Shown here piece after piece: positions 41,233-49,720 of a DNA stretch of 64,000 nt. Numbering within the stretch: position 1 is the stretch's first letter; each line of letters opens with the position of its first letter. The stretch is from NCBI RefSeq assembly GCF_900107435.1, contig NZ_FNPZ01000005.1, forward strand, positions 154,016-218,015, given 5' to 3'. Below the pieces are notes generated by a model, which had not been told where the DNA came from, made no database searches, and saw only the letters and a list, made by a program, of their open reading frames with translations. This DNA comes from Herbiconiux ginsengi. GTDB taxonomy: Bacteria; Actinomycetota; Actinomycetes; Actinomycetales; Microbacteriaceae. The translations under genes and the position numbers were made by a program.

Positions 41233-42981
41233 TTAGGGGTGCTCTCCGGTGACCGGCCCGAGGGCGACGCCGTTCGCGTTGAACGCGTCAACAGCGAACC
41301 AATACTCCTCGCCCGTGTTCAGAGTGGCTAGATCCAGATCTGCTTGGTCATACACCAGCCAGGAATGGTAGAGCTTGTCGGGGTCGATGCCGTACCGGAT
41401 GTTGTAGCCGGTGGCATCGGGACTGGCCGGCCACTCCAGACTCACTTGTGTGGCACTAGATCTGTGGATCGTCGGTGTGACGGGATCAGGGCCAGAACCG
41501 ACCCCACGGCCGAACACGCGGACTCCGCTGAGCGCGAGAGGGGCACCGAACGGCATGGAACCGTCCGCGGTGACTCTCACAAATCGGGCCATGTGTGGCT
41601 CATGCAGGACGAGGAGTTCGTGCGCGGTGTCCTTAGGCGGTCCGTTCGTGATGAGCAGCCACTCGCCGCCGTCCACGGACACCTCCACCCGGAGCTGAAC
41701 AGGATGGGGGTCGGGGTCGATCGCGCGATAGCCCGCCATCGTGTCTTCGCCGTCCGCGCGTTCCGGCACGAGGCTGTTGAGTTCATGGTCGGCGAGATTG
41801 AGGTGTACGGCGCTGATGGAATGCACGGAACCCAGGTCGAGTGAGATCCATTGACCGGGGTCCGCTGACCCCGCAACCCACCAGCTGCGGATGTCCTCGT
41901 TCACGGCCAGTTCGGGTGCGTGATCCGGGTGCGAGGATGACGCGGACGTATCGGCACGGTACGAAAGCAACATCCATTCGGGTGACACGGTTGCGTTGAC
42001 ATCGAGCTGACGCTGGGGCATACGCATCGGGTAGTCGGCGAAGTTCTGATTGCAGAACAACACTCCGTCCGAGTCGAAGCCGGCAGGGAAGAGCCCGACA
42101 CGTCGCTCGAAATTGTGGTTGACGGAAATCCGCATCGTCGAGGCATGCCACCAATTACCGTGCGCGTCCAGAAATGTGCTGCCATGACCGGCCCCATTGA
42201 TGAAGCCACCCGGCTTCGACGAGTAGGGGCTGTGCGCGGAGTAGGTGAACGGGCCCAGTGCCGTAGGCGCAGTGTAAATTCCGTCCGCGTACAGGTGGGA
42301 TTCGGTTTGGGGTGCCGCGTACTGGAGGTGGTAGGTGCCGTCATGGTGAGTCATCCAGGCGCCCTCAATGAATGGGCGTCCGCCGATCAGTTCGAAGATG
42401 GCGCGTTCTTCCTCCGTCTTCGGTTCCGGCATGTCGCCTGGCACTTCCCAGCCGTGCGAGTCGGTGTCCGCGTTGATCACGGCGACCCGTTCATCGGTGG
42501 GCTCAAACGTGGTCCGGTCAAGACGGGTCGCGTAGATCGGCTCCACCGGGGAGCATCCCCAGTAGAGGTATACCTCCCCGTCCTGGTCCTGGAAAAGGTT
42601 CGGATCGAAAAACGCGAAACTGCCTGCGGCAACTTCCACGAAACCGTCCCGGAGGGGATCGGTGCTTCTGAAGAAGGGGCACGTTCCGGACATTCGTGAA
42701 GCGGTCACGATCAGTGCACCGTCGATTACGCGAGCGTCTGGCGCATAGTCGAAAGCCGGCAGGGCGTCTGTGTGCTGGTAGCTCCAGTTCACAAGATCTG
42801 CCGAGTGGAAGAAGCCGCGGGTCATGGAGACGAAAGCGAAGTATCGATCTCGGAAACGCACGATGGACGGGTCTGCTCCCTCACGGTGCACGGTTCGGGT
42901 CCCATCCGGAAGCCGTATGTGTTGAAACCGGTAAGGCAGGTCGATGGGGTTGCAGATGAAGCTTGCTGGCGCCTCACTCAT
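41233..42981 (-). CDS. GH43-type glycosidase with discoidin-like and fibronectin III domains
   Basis: 582 residues. The five-bladed propeller spans about 30-330, with Asp37 (EGADPSI) as base, Asp126 (FFDPNLF) and Glu206 (FIEGAWM) as acid, the classical GH43 triad. Residues about 340-490 form an F5/8 type C-like domain (WISLDLGSVHSISAVHLNL), and 495-582 a fibronectin III domain (SATQVSLEWPASPDATGYNI). Likely arabinofuranosidase or xylosidase activity. No signal peptide. It overlaps the GH3 gene by 8 nt. Confidence 0.88.
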   Translation of the reverse strand: MSEAPASFICNPIDLPYRFQHIRLPDGTRTVHREGADPSIVRFRDRYFAFVSMTRGFFHSADLVNWSYQHTDALPAFDYAPDARVIDGALIVTASRMSGTCPFFRSTDPLRDGFVEVAAGSFAFFDPNLFQDQDGEVYLYWGCSPVEPIYATRLDRTTFEPTDERVAVINADTDSHGWEVPGDMPEPKTEEERAIFELIGGRPFIEGAWMTHHDGTYHLQYAAPQTESHLYADGIYTAPTALGPFTYSAHSPYSSKPGGFINGAGHGSTFLDAHGNWWHASTMRISVNHNFERRVGLFPAGFDSDGVLFCNQNFADYPMRMPQRQLDVNATVSPEWMLLSYRADTSASSSHPDHAPELAVNEDIRSWWVAGSADPGQWISLDLGSVHSISAVHLNLADHELNSLVPERADGEDTMAGYRAIDPDPHPVQLRVEVSVDGGEWLLITNGPPKDTAHELLVLHEPHMARFVRVTADGSMPFGAPLALSGVRVFGRGVGSGPDPVTPTIHRSSATQVSLEWPASPDATGYNIRYGIDPDKLYHSWLVYDQADLDLATLNTGEEYWFAVDAFNANGVALGPVTGEHP

Positions 42982-44755
42982 TGTTCGCGTCCGGCAAGGC
43001 GACGGTGACTATGCGCCCCGTGTCGTATTCGAGGCCGAACCCGAATCGGAACGTCGGATTGGCGGTGTCGAACGGGGTATCTGGCCGGCTTTCGCGGACG
43101 GATTCCATCGAGGAAGGTATGTCGAAGGGCAGTGTGCCCTCAGGGGCAACGTCACCGAACAGGGTGCTCAGCAATACGCTGTCCGCCGAGCCGAAATTGG
43201 CGATGACGGCCGAGGCGATCGCGGTCACGGGTGCGATGATTGCGGGCCTGTCAAGGTAGATGTCCACAATGAGCGGGGCAGAGGCAGCCAGTTCACGAAG
43301 GTGCGTTAGTTGGTTTTCGGGGAATTCGAGGGACCCCGCGTGGAAGAAGGTCTCGAGTGTGCCCGGTTCTCCGCGACTTTCCCACGGCGCGGTGAGTCGA
43401 ACGATGATGACGTCGGCGGCGTCAGGCGTCGCCACGACTGTCGCCCACTCCGCCAGGACATCACCGTCGACGCCTTCTGCGTAGACGTGCAGGCCACGCT
43501 CCAGCGGCAGGTGGGCCGCAGAATCAGAGTTCTTCAGGAGAACTTGCGCGGCGCCCTGCGCCTTGCGCCCTTCTTCCTTGGCATACTCGGTACCAACAGC
43601 GAGGATGGCCGCTTCGACGTCGACGAACGGGTCGTCGAAGAGGCCCAACCGGAACTTTTCCCGCAGCAGCCGACGTGCTGAGGTATCGATTCGCGATTCC
43701 GCGACGCGGCCACTACTTACCAATCGAATCAGGACGTCGGTGCTGGTTTCACCGCCGAATTGGTCGACCCCGGCATCGAGTGCTTTGATGATCCTCTCCT
43801 CGACTGACAGGTGTTCGACGCCCCAGGGCCGCTCGGTGAGGATCCCCCAGTCGGTGCACACGATGCCGTCGAAACCGAGTTGCTCGCGCAGCAGGCCGGT
43901 GATCACCTGCCGGTTGAATCCGAACGCGACCTCCTCATACGGGGTACCGACGGGCATCCCGTAGTACGGCATGATCTGCGAAACCCCCGCGTCAATCACC
44001 GCACGGAATGGCTCCAGGTGAAGGTCGAAGTTTCCACCGGGATACACCTGCTGTCTGCCGTACGAAAAGTGCGGATCTTCACCGTCCTTCTGCGCCCCAC
44101 CACCCGGAAAGTGCTTGGCCATGACTGACACCGACTCGCGGCCGACTTCCGAACCTCCCTGGAGGCCGAGAACGTAGGCGATCCCGAGCCGGGAGGTGGT
44201 CGCAGCGTCCTCCCCGAAGGTTGCGGACATTCGCGCCCAGCGAGGATCGGTCGCGAGGTCGATCTGCGGATGTAGCGCGGCCCGGATACCCACAGCGACG
44301 TATTCCTGTCGGATTACCTCAGCCCATCTTCGGACAAGATCCTCGCTCCCGATTGCCGCCATTCCGAGCGGTTCGGGCCACTGAGAGAAGGGACCCGCCA
44401 TGAGCGCCGCGCCCGGGTTGTTGCTGAATGCGTGGCGGGGGTCGCTGGATATTGTTGCAGGGATGCCGAGAGGGTGTTCGCGCAGGGTCGACTGGATGGC
44501 GTTGTTCCACTCCGCGACCTGACGAGTGCTGGTGGTCCAAAGGATGTTGAAGTGACTGATCCGGCGCGAGAGAAGCTGCCGGTTCGTTAGGGGCACGAAC
44601 GCGGCGGATGCATCCAGGTCTCCGACATGGGCGATGGGCTGATACATCAACCCCACCTTGTCGTCGATGGTCATTCTTTGAAGTAGGTCCTCGACCCGCT
44701 GAGTAACGGACAGCGAAGAGTCCTGGTACGGGTAGATCGATGCTGAATTGGGCAT
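42974..44755 (-). CDS. GH3 family beta-glycosidase
   Basis: 593 residues. The TIM barrel runs to about 370, with nucleophile Asp302 in GFDGIVCTDWG and KHFPGGGAQKDGEDPHFSYG for substrate binding. A shorter alpha/beta sandwich follows (VLLKNSDSAAHLPLE) and ends FRFGFGLEYD without the fibronectin domain. The insert PRHAFSNNPGAALMAGPFSQ is seen in GH3 enzymes acting on xylosides or glucosides. Cytosolic. No good ribosome site is seen before the ATG. Confidence 0.92.
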   Translation of the reverse strand: MPNSASIYPYQDSSLSVTQRVEDLLQRMTIDDKVGLMYQPIAHVGDLDASAAFVPLTNRQLLSRRISHFNILWTTSTRQVAEWNNAIQSTLREHPLGIPATISSDPRHAFSNNPGAALMAGPFSQWPEPLGMAAIGSEDLVRRWAEVIRQEYVAVGIRAALHPQIDLATDPRWARMSATFGEDAATTSRLGIAYVLGLQGGSEVGRESVSVMAKHFPGGGAQKDGEDPHFSYGRQQVYPGGNFDLHLEPFRAVIDAGVSQIMPYYGMPVGTPYEEVAFGFNRQVITGLLREQLGFDGIVCTDWGILTERPWGVEHLSVEERIIKALDAGVDQFGGETSTDVLIRLVSSGRVAESRIDTSARRLLREKFRLGLFDDPFVDVEAAILAVGTEYAKEEGRKAQGAAQVLLKNSDSAAHLPLERGLHVYAEGVDGDVLAEWATVVATPDAADVIIVRLTAPWESRGEPGTLETFFHAGSLEFPENQLTHLRELAASAPLIVDIYLDRPAIIAPVTAIASAVIANFGSADSVLLSTLFGDVAPEGTLPFDIPSSMESVRESRPDTPFDTANPTFRFGFGLEYDTGRIVTVALPDANNE

Positions 44756-44800
44756 AGTCCGTGTTTTCTAGTCGAAGATTTGGCTCGAGGAGGCGGTGAG

Positions 44801-46225
44801 TTACCGCACGCCCTTGATCGGGATGATTGCGACCGCCGCGAGGAGCGCGACGACGAAAGCGACCGGCCAGACGTAGCCGTAGAAGCCAGATGACAGGGCC
44901 ACCACCGTCCCTGCTAGGAGCGGCCCCAGTGCCGAACCGAGATTCTGCCCGAGTGCGGCCATTCCCAGGTCCCGACCGGCCGAGTTCGGGTCGGGCAGCA
45001 CGTCGATGAACAGGGCTTGATCAACCACCAGGAACGCACCCAACCCCACGCCCATGATCGCCGACTGCACGAACAGCGCGGTCACACTCGGCCAGAAGAA
45101 TGGCACCAGAAACGACACAGCCATAATCAGTGACGCGACGATCACAAACGGCTTCCGTCGGCCAGACCTGTCCGACCAACGGCCTACCACGGCCATGCCC
45201 ACCAGCGTGCCAGGCAAAGCGACCAGCCCAAGGAGCGGTGCGGTTTGTGCGGCTTCTGAGGCGGACAATGTGGGCTGCACGTAGGCCTGCAGCATGTAGA
45301 TGCTGTACACCGAGCTGACACCTACACCGATGAACAGGACCACCTTCGCGATCCACGCCCACCGGAAGTCACGTGAGCGAAGCGCGTAGCCGTACGACTT
45401 GAACAGATCACGAGTACGGAGAGGTGACACTTCGAGTGTCTTCGAGGATCGGTCACGCGAAGCGAGCACGAAGATGATCGGCAGCAGCACCAAAAGAACG
45501 ACGAACGGGTAGTAGGCAGCCAATCCTAGCGCGGCAAATAGTGTCCCCGCGGCGACGGATCCGACGATGGAACCCACGTACGAGACCAGACCCGTGACGG
45601 CAGATACCGTGGCCAAACGCTCTTCGGGGACCCGGTCCGCGACGGTTGCAGTGAGCGGGCCTTGGGCGATGTTCACGCTCAGCTGCAGGAGAGAAAGCAG
45701 AAGAACGACAAGTGCCAGGGACGGGGCGAAGCTCAGTGCGATTAGCAGGATTCCTCCCCCGACGACGCCACCCACGATGAAAGGTGCCCGGCGCCCGAGC
45801 CGTGAGCGAGTCCGGTCCGACAGCATGCCTACGACCGGCTGGACCAACATGGTCAGGAGGACACCGACCGAGGACACCAACGCCAGGCCGTTCGCCTTCG
45901 CCGCTTCGTAGTCACCGAGAAGACCAAGGAGCCTCGCCTGCTCAGAGCTGGGGGACACCTCACCGGCGGTGACTTGAGCCTGCAGCGCGGTCAGCGCCTG
46001 CAAGTTAACCGAGGCATCAGCACCCGTGAAGTACTGCGCGAACTCGATCCCCTGCACGTGGAGCGGGATCAGGATCGCGAGCACCCCACCCCAGATCAGG
46101 TTGATTCCGAGGTTCGCCAAGGAGTACGTGAGCATGTACCGCCGCAGGCGGCTGCCGGGGGCGTACTTTCCCGAAACACCCGGCAACGCCGCAGTGATCG
46201 TCGTTGTCGAAACCTCAGTCGTCAT
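44801..46225 (-). CDS. MFS transporter, sugar/glycoside type
   Basis: 474 residues with 12 helices. GMLSDRTRSRLGRRAPFIVG is the loop 2-3 motif of GPH/SLC45-like sugar transporters, repeated as GRWSDRSGRRKPFVIVASL in the second half. An 80-residue extracytoplasmic loop (residues about 55-115) after helix 1 is unusual. The ATG at 46225 follows GAGGA; an upstream frame adds 13 doubtful codons. First gene of the glycosidase operon and divergent from a TetR regulator. Confidence 0.88.
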   Translation of the reverse strand: MTTEVSTTTITAALPGVSGKYAPGSRLRRYMLTYSLANLGINLIWGGVLAILIPLHVQGIEFAQYFTGADASVNLQALTALQAQVTAGEVSPSSEQARLLGLLGDYEAAKANGLALVSSVGVLLTMLVQPVVGMLSDRTRSRLGRRAPFIVGGVVGGGILLIALSFAPSLALVVLLLSLLQLSVNIAQGPLTATVADRVPEERLATVSAVTGLVSYVGSIVGSVAAGTLFAALGLAAYYPFVVLLVLLPIIFVLASRDRSSKTLEVSPLRTRDLFKSYGYALRSRDFRWAWIAKVVLFIGVGVSSVYSIYMLQAYVQPTLSASEAAQTAPLLGLVALPGTLVGMAVVGRWSDRSGRRKPFVIVASLIMAVSFLVPFFWPSVTALFVQSAIMGVGLGAFLVVDQALFIDVLPDPNSAGRDLGMAALGQNLGSALGPLLAGTVVALSSGFYGYVWPVAFVVALLAAVAIIPIKGVR

Positions 46226-46308
46226 CGAACTGTCCTCTACTCGGGCGATGTGTGAGCCACGCACGATGGCGTAACCCCTCCTCTACGTCGAACTGCATCG
46301 CGGTCCAT

Positions 46309-46345
46309 GTTCCCGAACGGGAAGAGCATGTTTCCTGTCGGGAAC
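46309..46345. promoter_or_regulatory. 37-bp double operator between MFS and TetR genes
   Basis: GTTCCCGAACGGGAA, then GAGCATG, then TTTCCTGTCGGGAAC. It matches the site at 16263-16299 in 33 of 37 positions. It lies about 50 nt before the TetR start and about 85 nt from the MFS start, the standard place for autoregulation and divergent control. Confidence 0.8.
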
Positions 46346-46395
46346 GCTAGACTGTCCTGCGCGTGCCGTCAAGTCGCGAAGGAGAAGGCTCAACG

Positions 46396-47106
46396 ATGGA
46401 ATCGGTGGAAACGACCACCCTGTCCACGCCTCGGCAACAGGGGAGACATGCGGGCCTCGATCGACGGCGGATCGCTGAGGCCGCGCGCAGTCTCGGCCCG
46501 CATGCGCTGAGCATCCAGGCCGTCGCCGATCTCCTCGGTGTTGATCGCAAGGCAGTCAATTATCACGTGACGAACCTCGCGGGACTTCTCGAATTGGTCG
46601 CGGTCGATGCATTCAGGATGAACTTCGCGAACGTGGATCTCTCCTCAATTACGGACTGGAAAGAGGCATGCCGTGCGTACGCCTTCGCGCTGCACGACAG
46701 CCTCGTCACCACCGGCGCCCTGGTCAGCTACTTTCGCTTCCAAGACTCGGGGGATTTGACGATGCTCGGTCCGGCGGACATCGTTATGCAACGGCTGTAC
46801 GAGGCAGGTTTCACGGATGAGCAGGTCGGCAACGCCGTCATTTTGATTGTCAACGTCGCCATGTCCGCGGCGCGAGACGACGTGATGGTCATCGGAACGA
46901 ACGGCACGCATCCGCAGTTGCCTATTATTCTTGGTGCCCTTCGAGACGCGTACCCGCGGCAGTTCCCGGGACTTCAACGCGCAATGACGGCGACCCCTGC
47001 GAGGGAACCATACGGTCCCGCGCAACTCGAAGCGAGTATCGACATTGTTACCCGCGGCCTGGAGTCCTTGCTTCCTGTATCTGCGCCTTCTTCGAAGCAG
47101 ATTTAG
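46396..47106 (+). CDS. TetR-family transcriptional regulator of the glycosidase operon
   Basis: 236 residues. The helix-turn-helix is LSIQAVADLLGVDRKAVNYH (39-58), followed by the TetR_C-like ligand domain. I use the ATG at 46396 (AAGGAG 11 nt upstream); a GTG at 46363 would add 11 codons. It probably binds the adjacent double operator and its twin upstream of the ABC importer. Its stop codon overlaps the stop of the convergent MFS gene. Confidence 0.88.
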   Translation: MESVETTTLSTPRQQGRHAGLDRRRIAEAARSLGPHALSIQAVADLLGVDRKAVNYHVTNLAGLLELVAVDAFRMNFANVDLSSITDWKEACRAYAFALHDSLVTTGALVSYFRFQDSGDLTMLGPADIVMQRLYEAGFTDEQVGNAVILIVNVAMSAARDDVMVIGTNGTHPQLPIILGALRDAYPRQFPGLQRAMTATPAREPYGPAQLEASIDIVTRGLESLLPVSAPSSKQI

Positions 47107-48383
47107 CTCTCGCGTGTGCGGGAAGCGTCGACGGGTACGAGCTCGAAGTTGTCATCCTCGGCGAGGTCAGGCTGCGCCAGTCGCCTCTCCCGCCCGCGCC
47201 TTACGATGAAGACCACAACCGCAATGAGACCGAGACCGAGCGCGCACAGCCACCAGAGTGTCGAGGCACCCAGTACAGACAGGCCGATTCCCCCAAGCAG
47301 TGGCCCGACAGCAAAGCCGGCGGTGAACACGAGACCGAACAGTCCCTGGTACAAACCGCGGTACCTTGCCGGTGCCATATTCGCCACAACCGCGGCTGCC
47401 ACCGGGAAGGTGCCTAGCTCACCAATGGTCCACAGCACCACCGCTACCGCGTACTGCTCCCATGTGTGCGCTAGTGCCTGAACCATGTATCCCGCAGCCG
47501 TGAGGAGTATTCCGACGGTGATGATCGGCGTTGAGGCGATGCGTTCAAAGACACGGATGAGGGGGATCTGGAGGACGCACAGCAGAACACCGTTGAGGGT
47601 GAGGAGCACTGAGTACTGAGCCACGGTGAATCCCGCGTTGGTCATCGCTATGGGGAGGGTTGACGTCCCCTGCGCGTAGATCGTCATGTAGGCGATCATC
47701 GCCGCAACGAACATCAGGAAAACGGTGTCGCGGCCAACGACCTTGTACCCCTCTCGCATTGTGGGGGGTCGCCCCACGCGAGTTCTTCGACCGACGCCGC
47801 GTGGAATCAGCACCACCGCAAGAAGAAGTGCTGTCAGCGCGAGCACCGCCGCTTGAGTGACGAATACCAGCCAGAATGCGACGGCGGCGAGGTTTGCCGC
47901 GATAACTGGTCCGATCGCAAATCCGGCATTCATCGCCAAGGCGTTCAACGAGAATGCTCGCTCGCGCAGCGTGGGCGGGACGAGATCGACGATCAGGGCG
48001 TTAAGTGCGGGGCCACCGACATGTCCGAGGATTCCGTACGCGAAGAGCGCACCGGTCATACCTGCGGGGCTGTCTTGAATCGGTATCAGCAGAATGAGCG
48101 CAGCGGCTCCCAACTCCCCGGCGAGAATTACCGGTGTGCGCCCGAACCGATCGGAGAGGAAGCCGGCCACGAGGCTGGCGATAATTCCGCCAGCCCCGTA
48201 GGCCGCCAGGACGATCCCGACTGTCGAGGGGGTGAAGTCGAGGTTCTCGGTCAGGTAGATCGACAAGAACGGAACGACGAAACGCCCCACCCAGAGGGCG
48301 AGAACGCCCACCCAGATCGCCCAGAACATTGCTGGTAGTCCCCAGAAGCTTCGCGCCACGGTGTTCGGTTTGTGATGGGACAT
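47103..48383 (-). CDS. MFS transporter
   Basis: 426 residues, 12 helices. FLSDRFGRTPVILAGELGAA is the loop 2-3 motif, and GILGHVGGPALNALIVDLVP lies in helix 4-5, as in the drug/solute efflux branch. A short linker and a basic loop (RRTRVGRPPTMREGYKVVGR) split the halves. The ATG at 48383 lacks a clear ribosome site; the frame is open upstream into the hydrolase gene. It ends the minus-strand nitrogen operon and may export or import a product. Confidence 0.85.
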   Translation of the reverse strand: MSHHKPNTVARSFWGLPAMFWAIWVGVLALWVGRFVVPFLSIYLTENLDFTPSTVGIVLAAYGAGGIIASLVAGFLSDRFGRTPVILAGELGAAALILLIPIQDSPAGMTGALFAYGILGHVGGPALNALIVDLVPPTLRERAFSLNALAMNAGFAIGPVIAANLAAVAFWLVFVTQAAVLALTALLLAVVLIPRGVGRRTRVGRPPTMREGYKVVGRDTVFLMFVAAMIAYMTIYAQGTSTLPIAMTNAGFTVAQYSVLLTLNGVLLCVLQIPLIRVFERIASTPIITVGILLTAAGYMVQALAHTWEQYAVAVVLWTIGELGTFPVAAAVVANMAPARYRGLYQGLFGLVFTAGFAVGPLLGGIGLSVLGASTLWWLCALGLGLIAVVVFIVRRGRERRLAQPDLAEDDNFELVPVDASRTRES

Positions 48384-48430
48384 GACGAAGGGCGCTTTCA
48401 GAGAGAGAGTGATTGGGGGACGGCGGTTTT

Positions 48431-49006
48431 CTAGACGAGTACGCCCTCCAGCCATTCGGTGACGTACTCCGAGGCGACGACCGATCCGGGCTGCAGGCTT
48501 GTGATCATCGTGAGCGCATCATCGTGTGCCTGATCGGAGGACCCGAGCAGCACGTCGGACGCGACGGCAAGGCGGAAGTCTCGCGCATGGGCGTCGACGG
48601 CGGTGTACAGCACACAGATGTCGGTGAATCCCCCGATCAGAATGAGGCTATCCACGCCGTAGGACTTCAGAATGATGTCAAGATCGGTTCCGAAGAACGC
48701 GGAGTAGCGTCGCTTCTTGACATGGAATTCGCCTTCGATGGGCCCGAGCCCCCACGCGATCTCCGTACCCGGGTCGGTTTCGATGCAGTGCGGACCTTCA
48801 GATCCGTCTAACTCTCGGCCGATGTCTTGCAAGTGAGGCTTGTGGACTTCCTGGATCCATACGACGGGGACGCCGCTGCGGCGGGCAGCAGCCACCATCG
48901 CTTGAGCCTTCGGCCGGGTCACACCGCCGTACTCGGTGTCCTGTGGGAGGTCTCCGCCTTGGAAGTCGACGACCACGAGCGCTGTCTTGTCGGTGATGTT
49001 GAGCAT
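48431..49006 (-). CDS. Isochorismatase-like cysteine hydrolase (catalytic triad intact)
   Basis: 191 residues. Asp14 (VVVDFQG), Lys97/98 (VKKRRYSAF) and Cys131 (GFTDICVLYTA) form the cysteine-hydrolase triad. The superfamily includes biuret, triuret and guanylurea hydrolases, N-carbamoylsarcosine amidase and ureidoacrylate hydrolase. The neighbouring allophanate hydrolase and DUF1989 genes make an acyl-urea or guanylurea-type amide the best guess. It lies downstream of a paralogue lacking the Cys. Confidence 0.9.
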   Translation of the reverse strand: MLNITDKTALVVVDFQGGDLPQDTEYGGVTRPKAQAMVAAARRSGVPVVWIQEVHKPHLQDIGRELDGSEGPHCIETDPGTEIAWGLGPIEGEFHVKKRRYSAFFGTDLDIILKSYGVDSLILIGGFTDICVLYTAVDAHARDFRLAVASDVLLGSSDQAHDDALTMITSLQPGSVVASEYVTEWLEGVLV

Positions 49007-49034
49007 GAGGTTTGCCTTCTCTTCGGGGGTCGTC

Positions 49035-49685
49035 TTAGGACTGGAGCGGGGGGAGGGTGTCGAGCCAGTTGGTGACGGCGTCGGTGCTTACGAGTGCGTC
49101 ACGCTGCAAATACTTGATTGCGCGGAGGGCAGCGTCGTGGAGGTCTTCGTCGGATCCGATCACCAGGTCGGAGATGACGCGGATTCGGTAGTCGTGCTGG
49201 TGGGCGTCGACGGCGGTGTAGTGAATTGCAGCATCGGTGCGGTCACCGACAAGGATGATCGTTTCTGCGAGGTATCCACGCAGGACGATGTCCAGTTCAG
49301 TTCCGAAGAAGGCCGAGTGGCGACGTTTGATGATCGTGTACTCATCGTCAGTTGGGGCGAGTCCGGAGAAGATCTCCGTACCTGCCGCGCCCTCAACCGC
49401 GTAGGGCTGCCCGTCGTTGTCGAGCTCACGGCCGAAGTCGATCAAGGTGGAGTTGTGAACCTCATGGACGAACACGACGGGTGCGGACTTCGCCCGGAAT
49501 GCGGCTACGAGTTCAGCCGCCCGCTCATTCCGATCCTGGCGAGTTGCCAGCCCGGCCGCGTTGATGGTGTCCGGGCCCTGCGTGTGTAGATCGATCACAA
49601 CGAGGACGACGTTTCCGACGGGTTTCAGCTCCGGTGACGGGTCCCATTCGGTGACCTGAGTGGGCCAGATAAGTTCAGTGGACAT
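49035..49685 (-). CDS. Isochorismatase-like paralogue with catalytic Cys replaced by Ala
   Basis: 216 residues, collinear with the next gene: Asp32 (VVIDLHT), Lys120 (IKRRHSAFFGT), then GDRTDAAIHYTAVDAH, where Ala153 stands at the nucleophile position (the paralogue has TDICVLYTAVDAH). The rest of the fold is well conserved, including the Asp and Lys. Either it is a pseudoenzyme that assembles with the active paralogue, or it uses non-Cys chemistry as true isochorismatases do. A 25-residue N-terminal extension is extra. AAGGAG precedes the ATG. Confidence 0.88.
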   Translation of the reverse strand: MSTELIWPTQVTEWDPSPELKPVGNVVLVVIDLHTQGPDTINAAGLATRQDRNERAAELVAAFRAKSAPVVFVHEVHNSTLIDFGRELDNDGQPYAVEGAAGTEIFSGLAPTDDEYTIIKRRHSAFFGTELDIVLRGYLAETIILVGDRTDAAIHYTAVDAHQHDYRIRVISDLVIGSDEDLHDAALRAIKYLQRDALVSTDAVTNWLDTLPPLQS

Positions 49686-49720
49686 AGTTGTAGCTCCTTA
49701 CGGGGACAGTGGGCGCGATC

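Noticed and set aside
46307..46510. Short plus-strand frames starting at the 37-bp repeat (MFPNGKS...)
   Set aside because: The matching peptide starts at 16261 and 46307 come from the DNA operator itself. Downstream the two frames diverge completely, so they are not related proteins.
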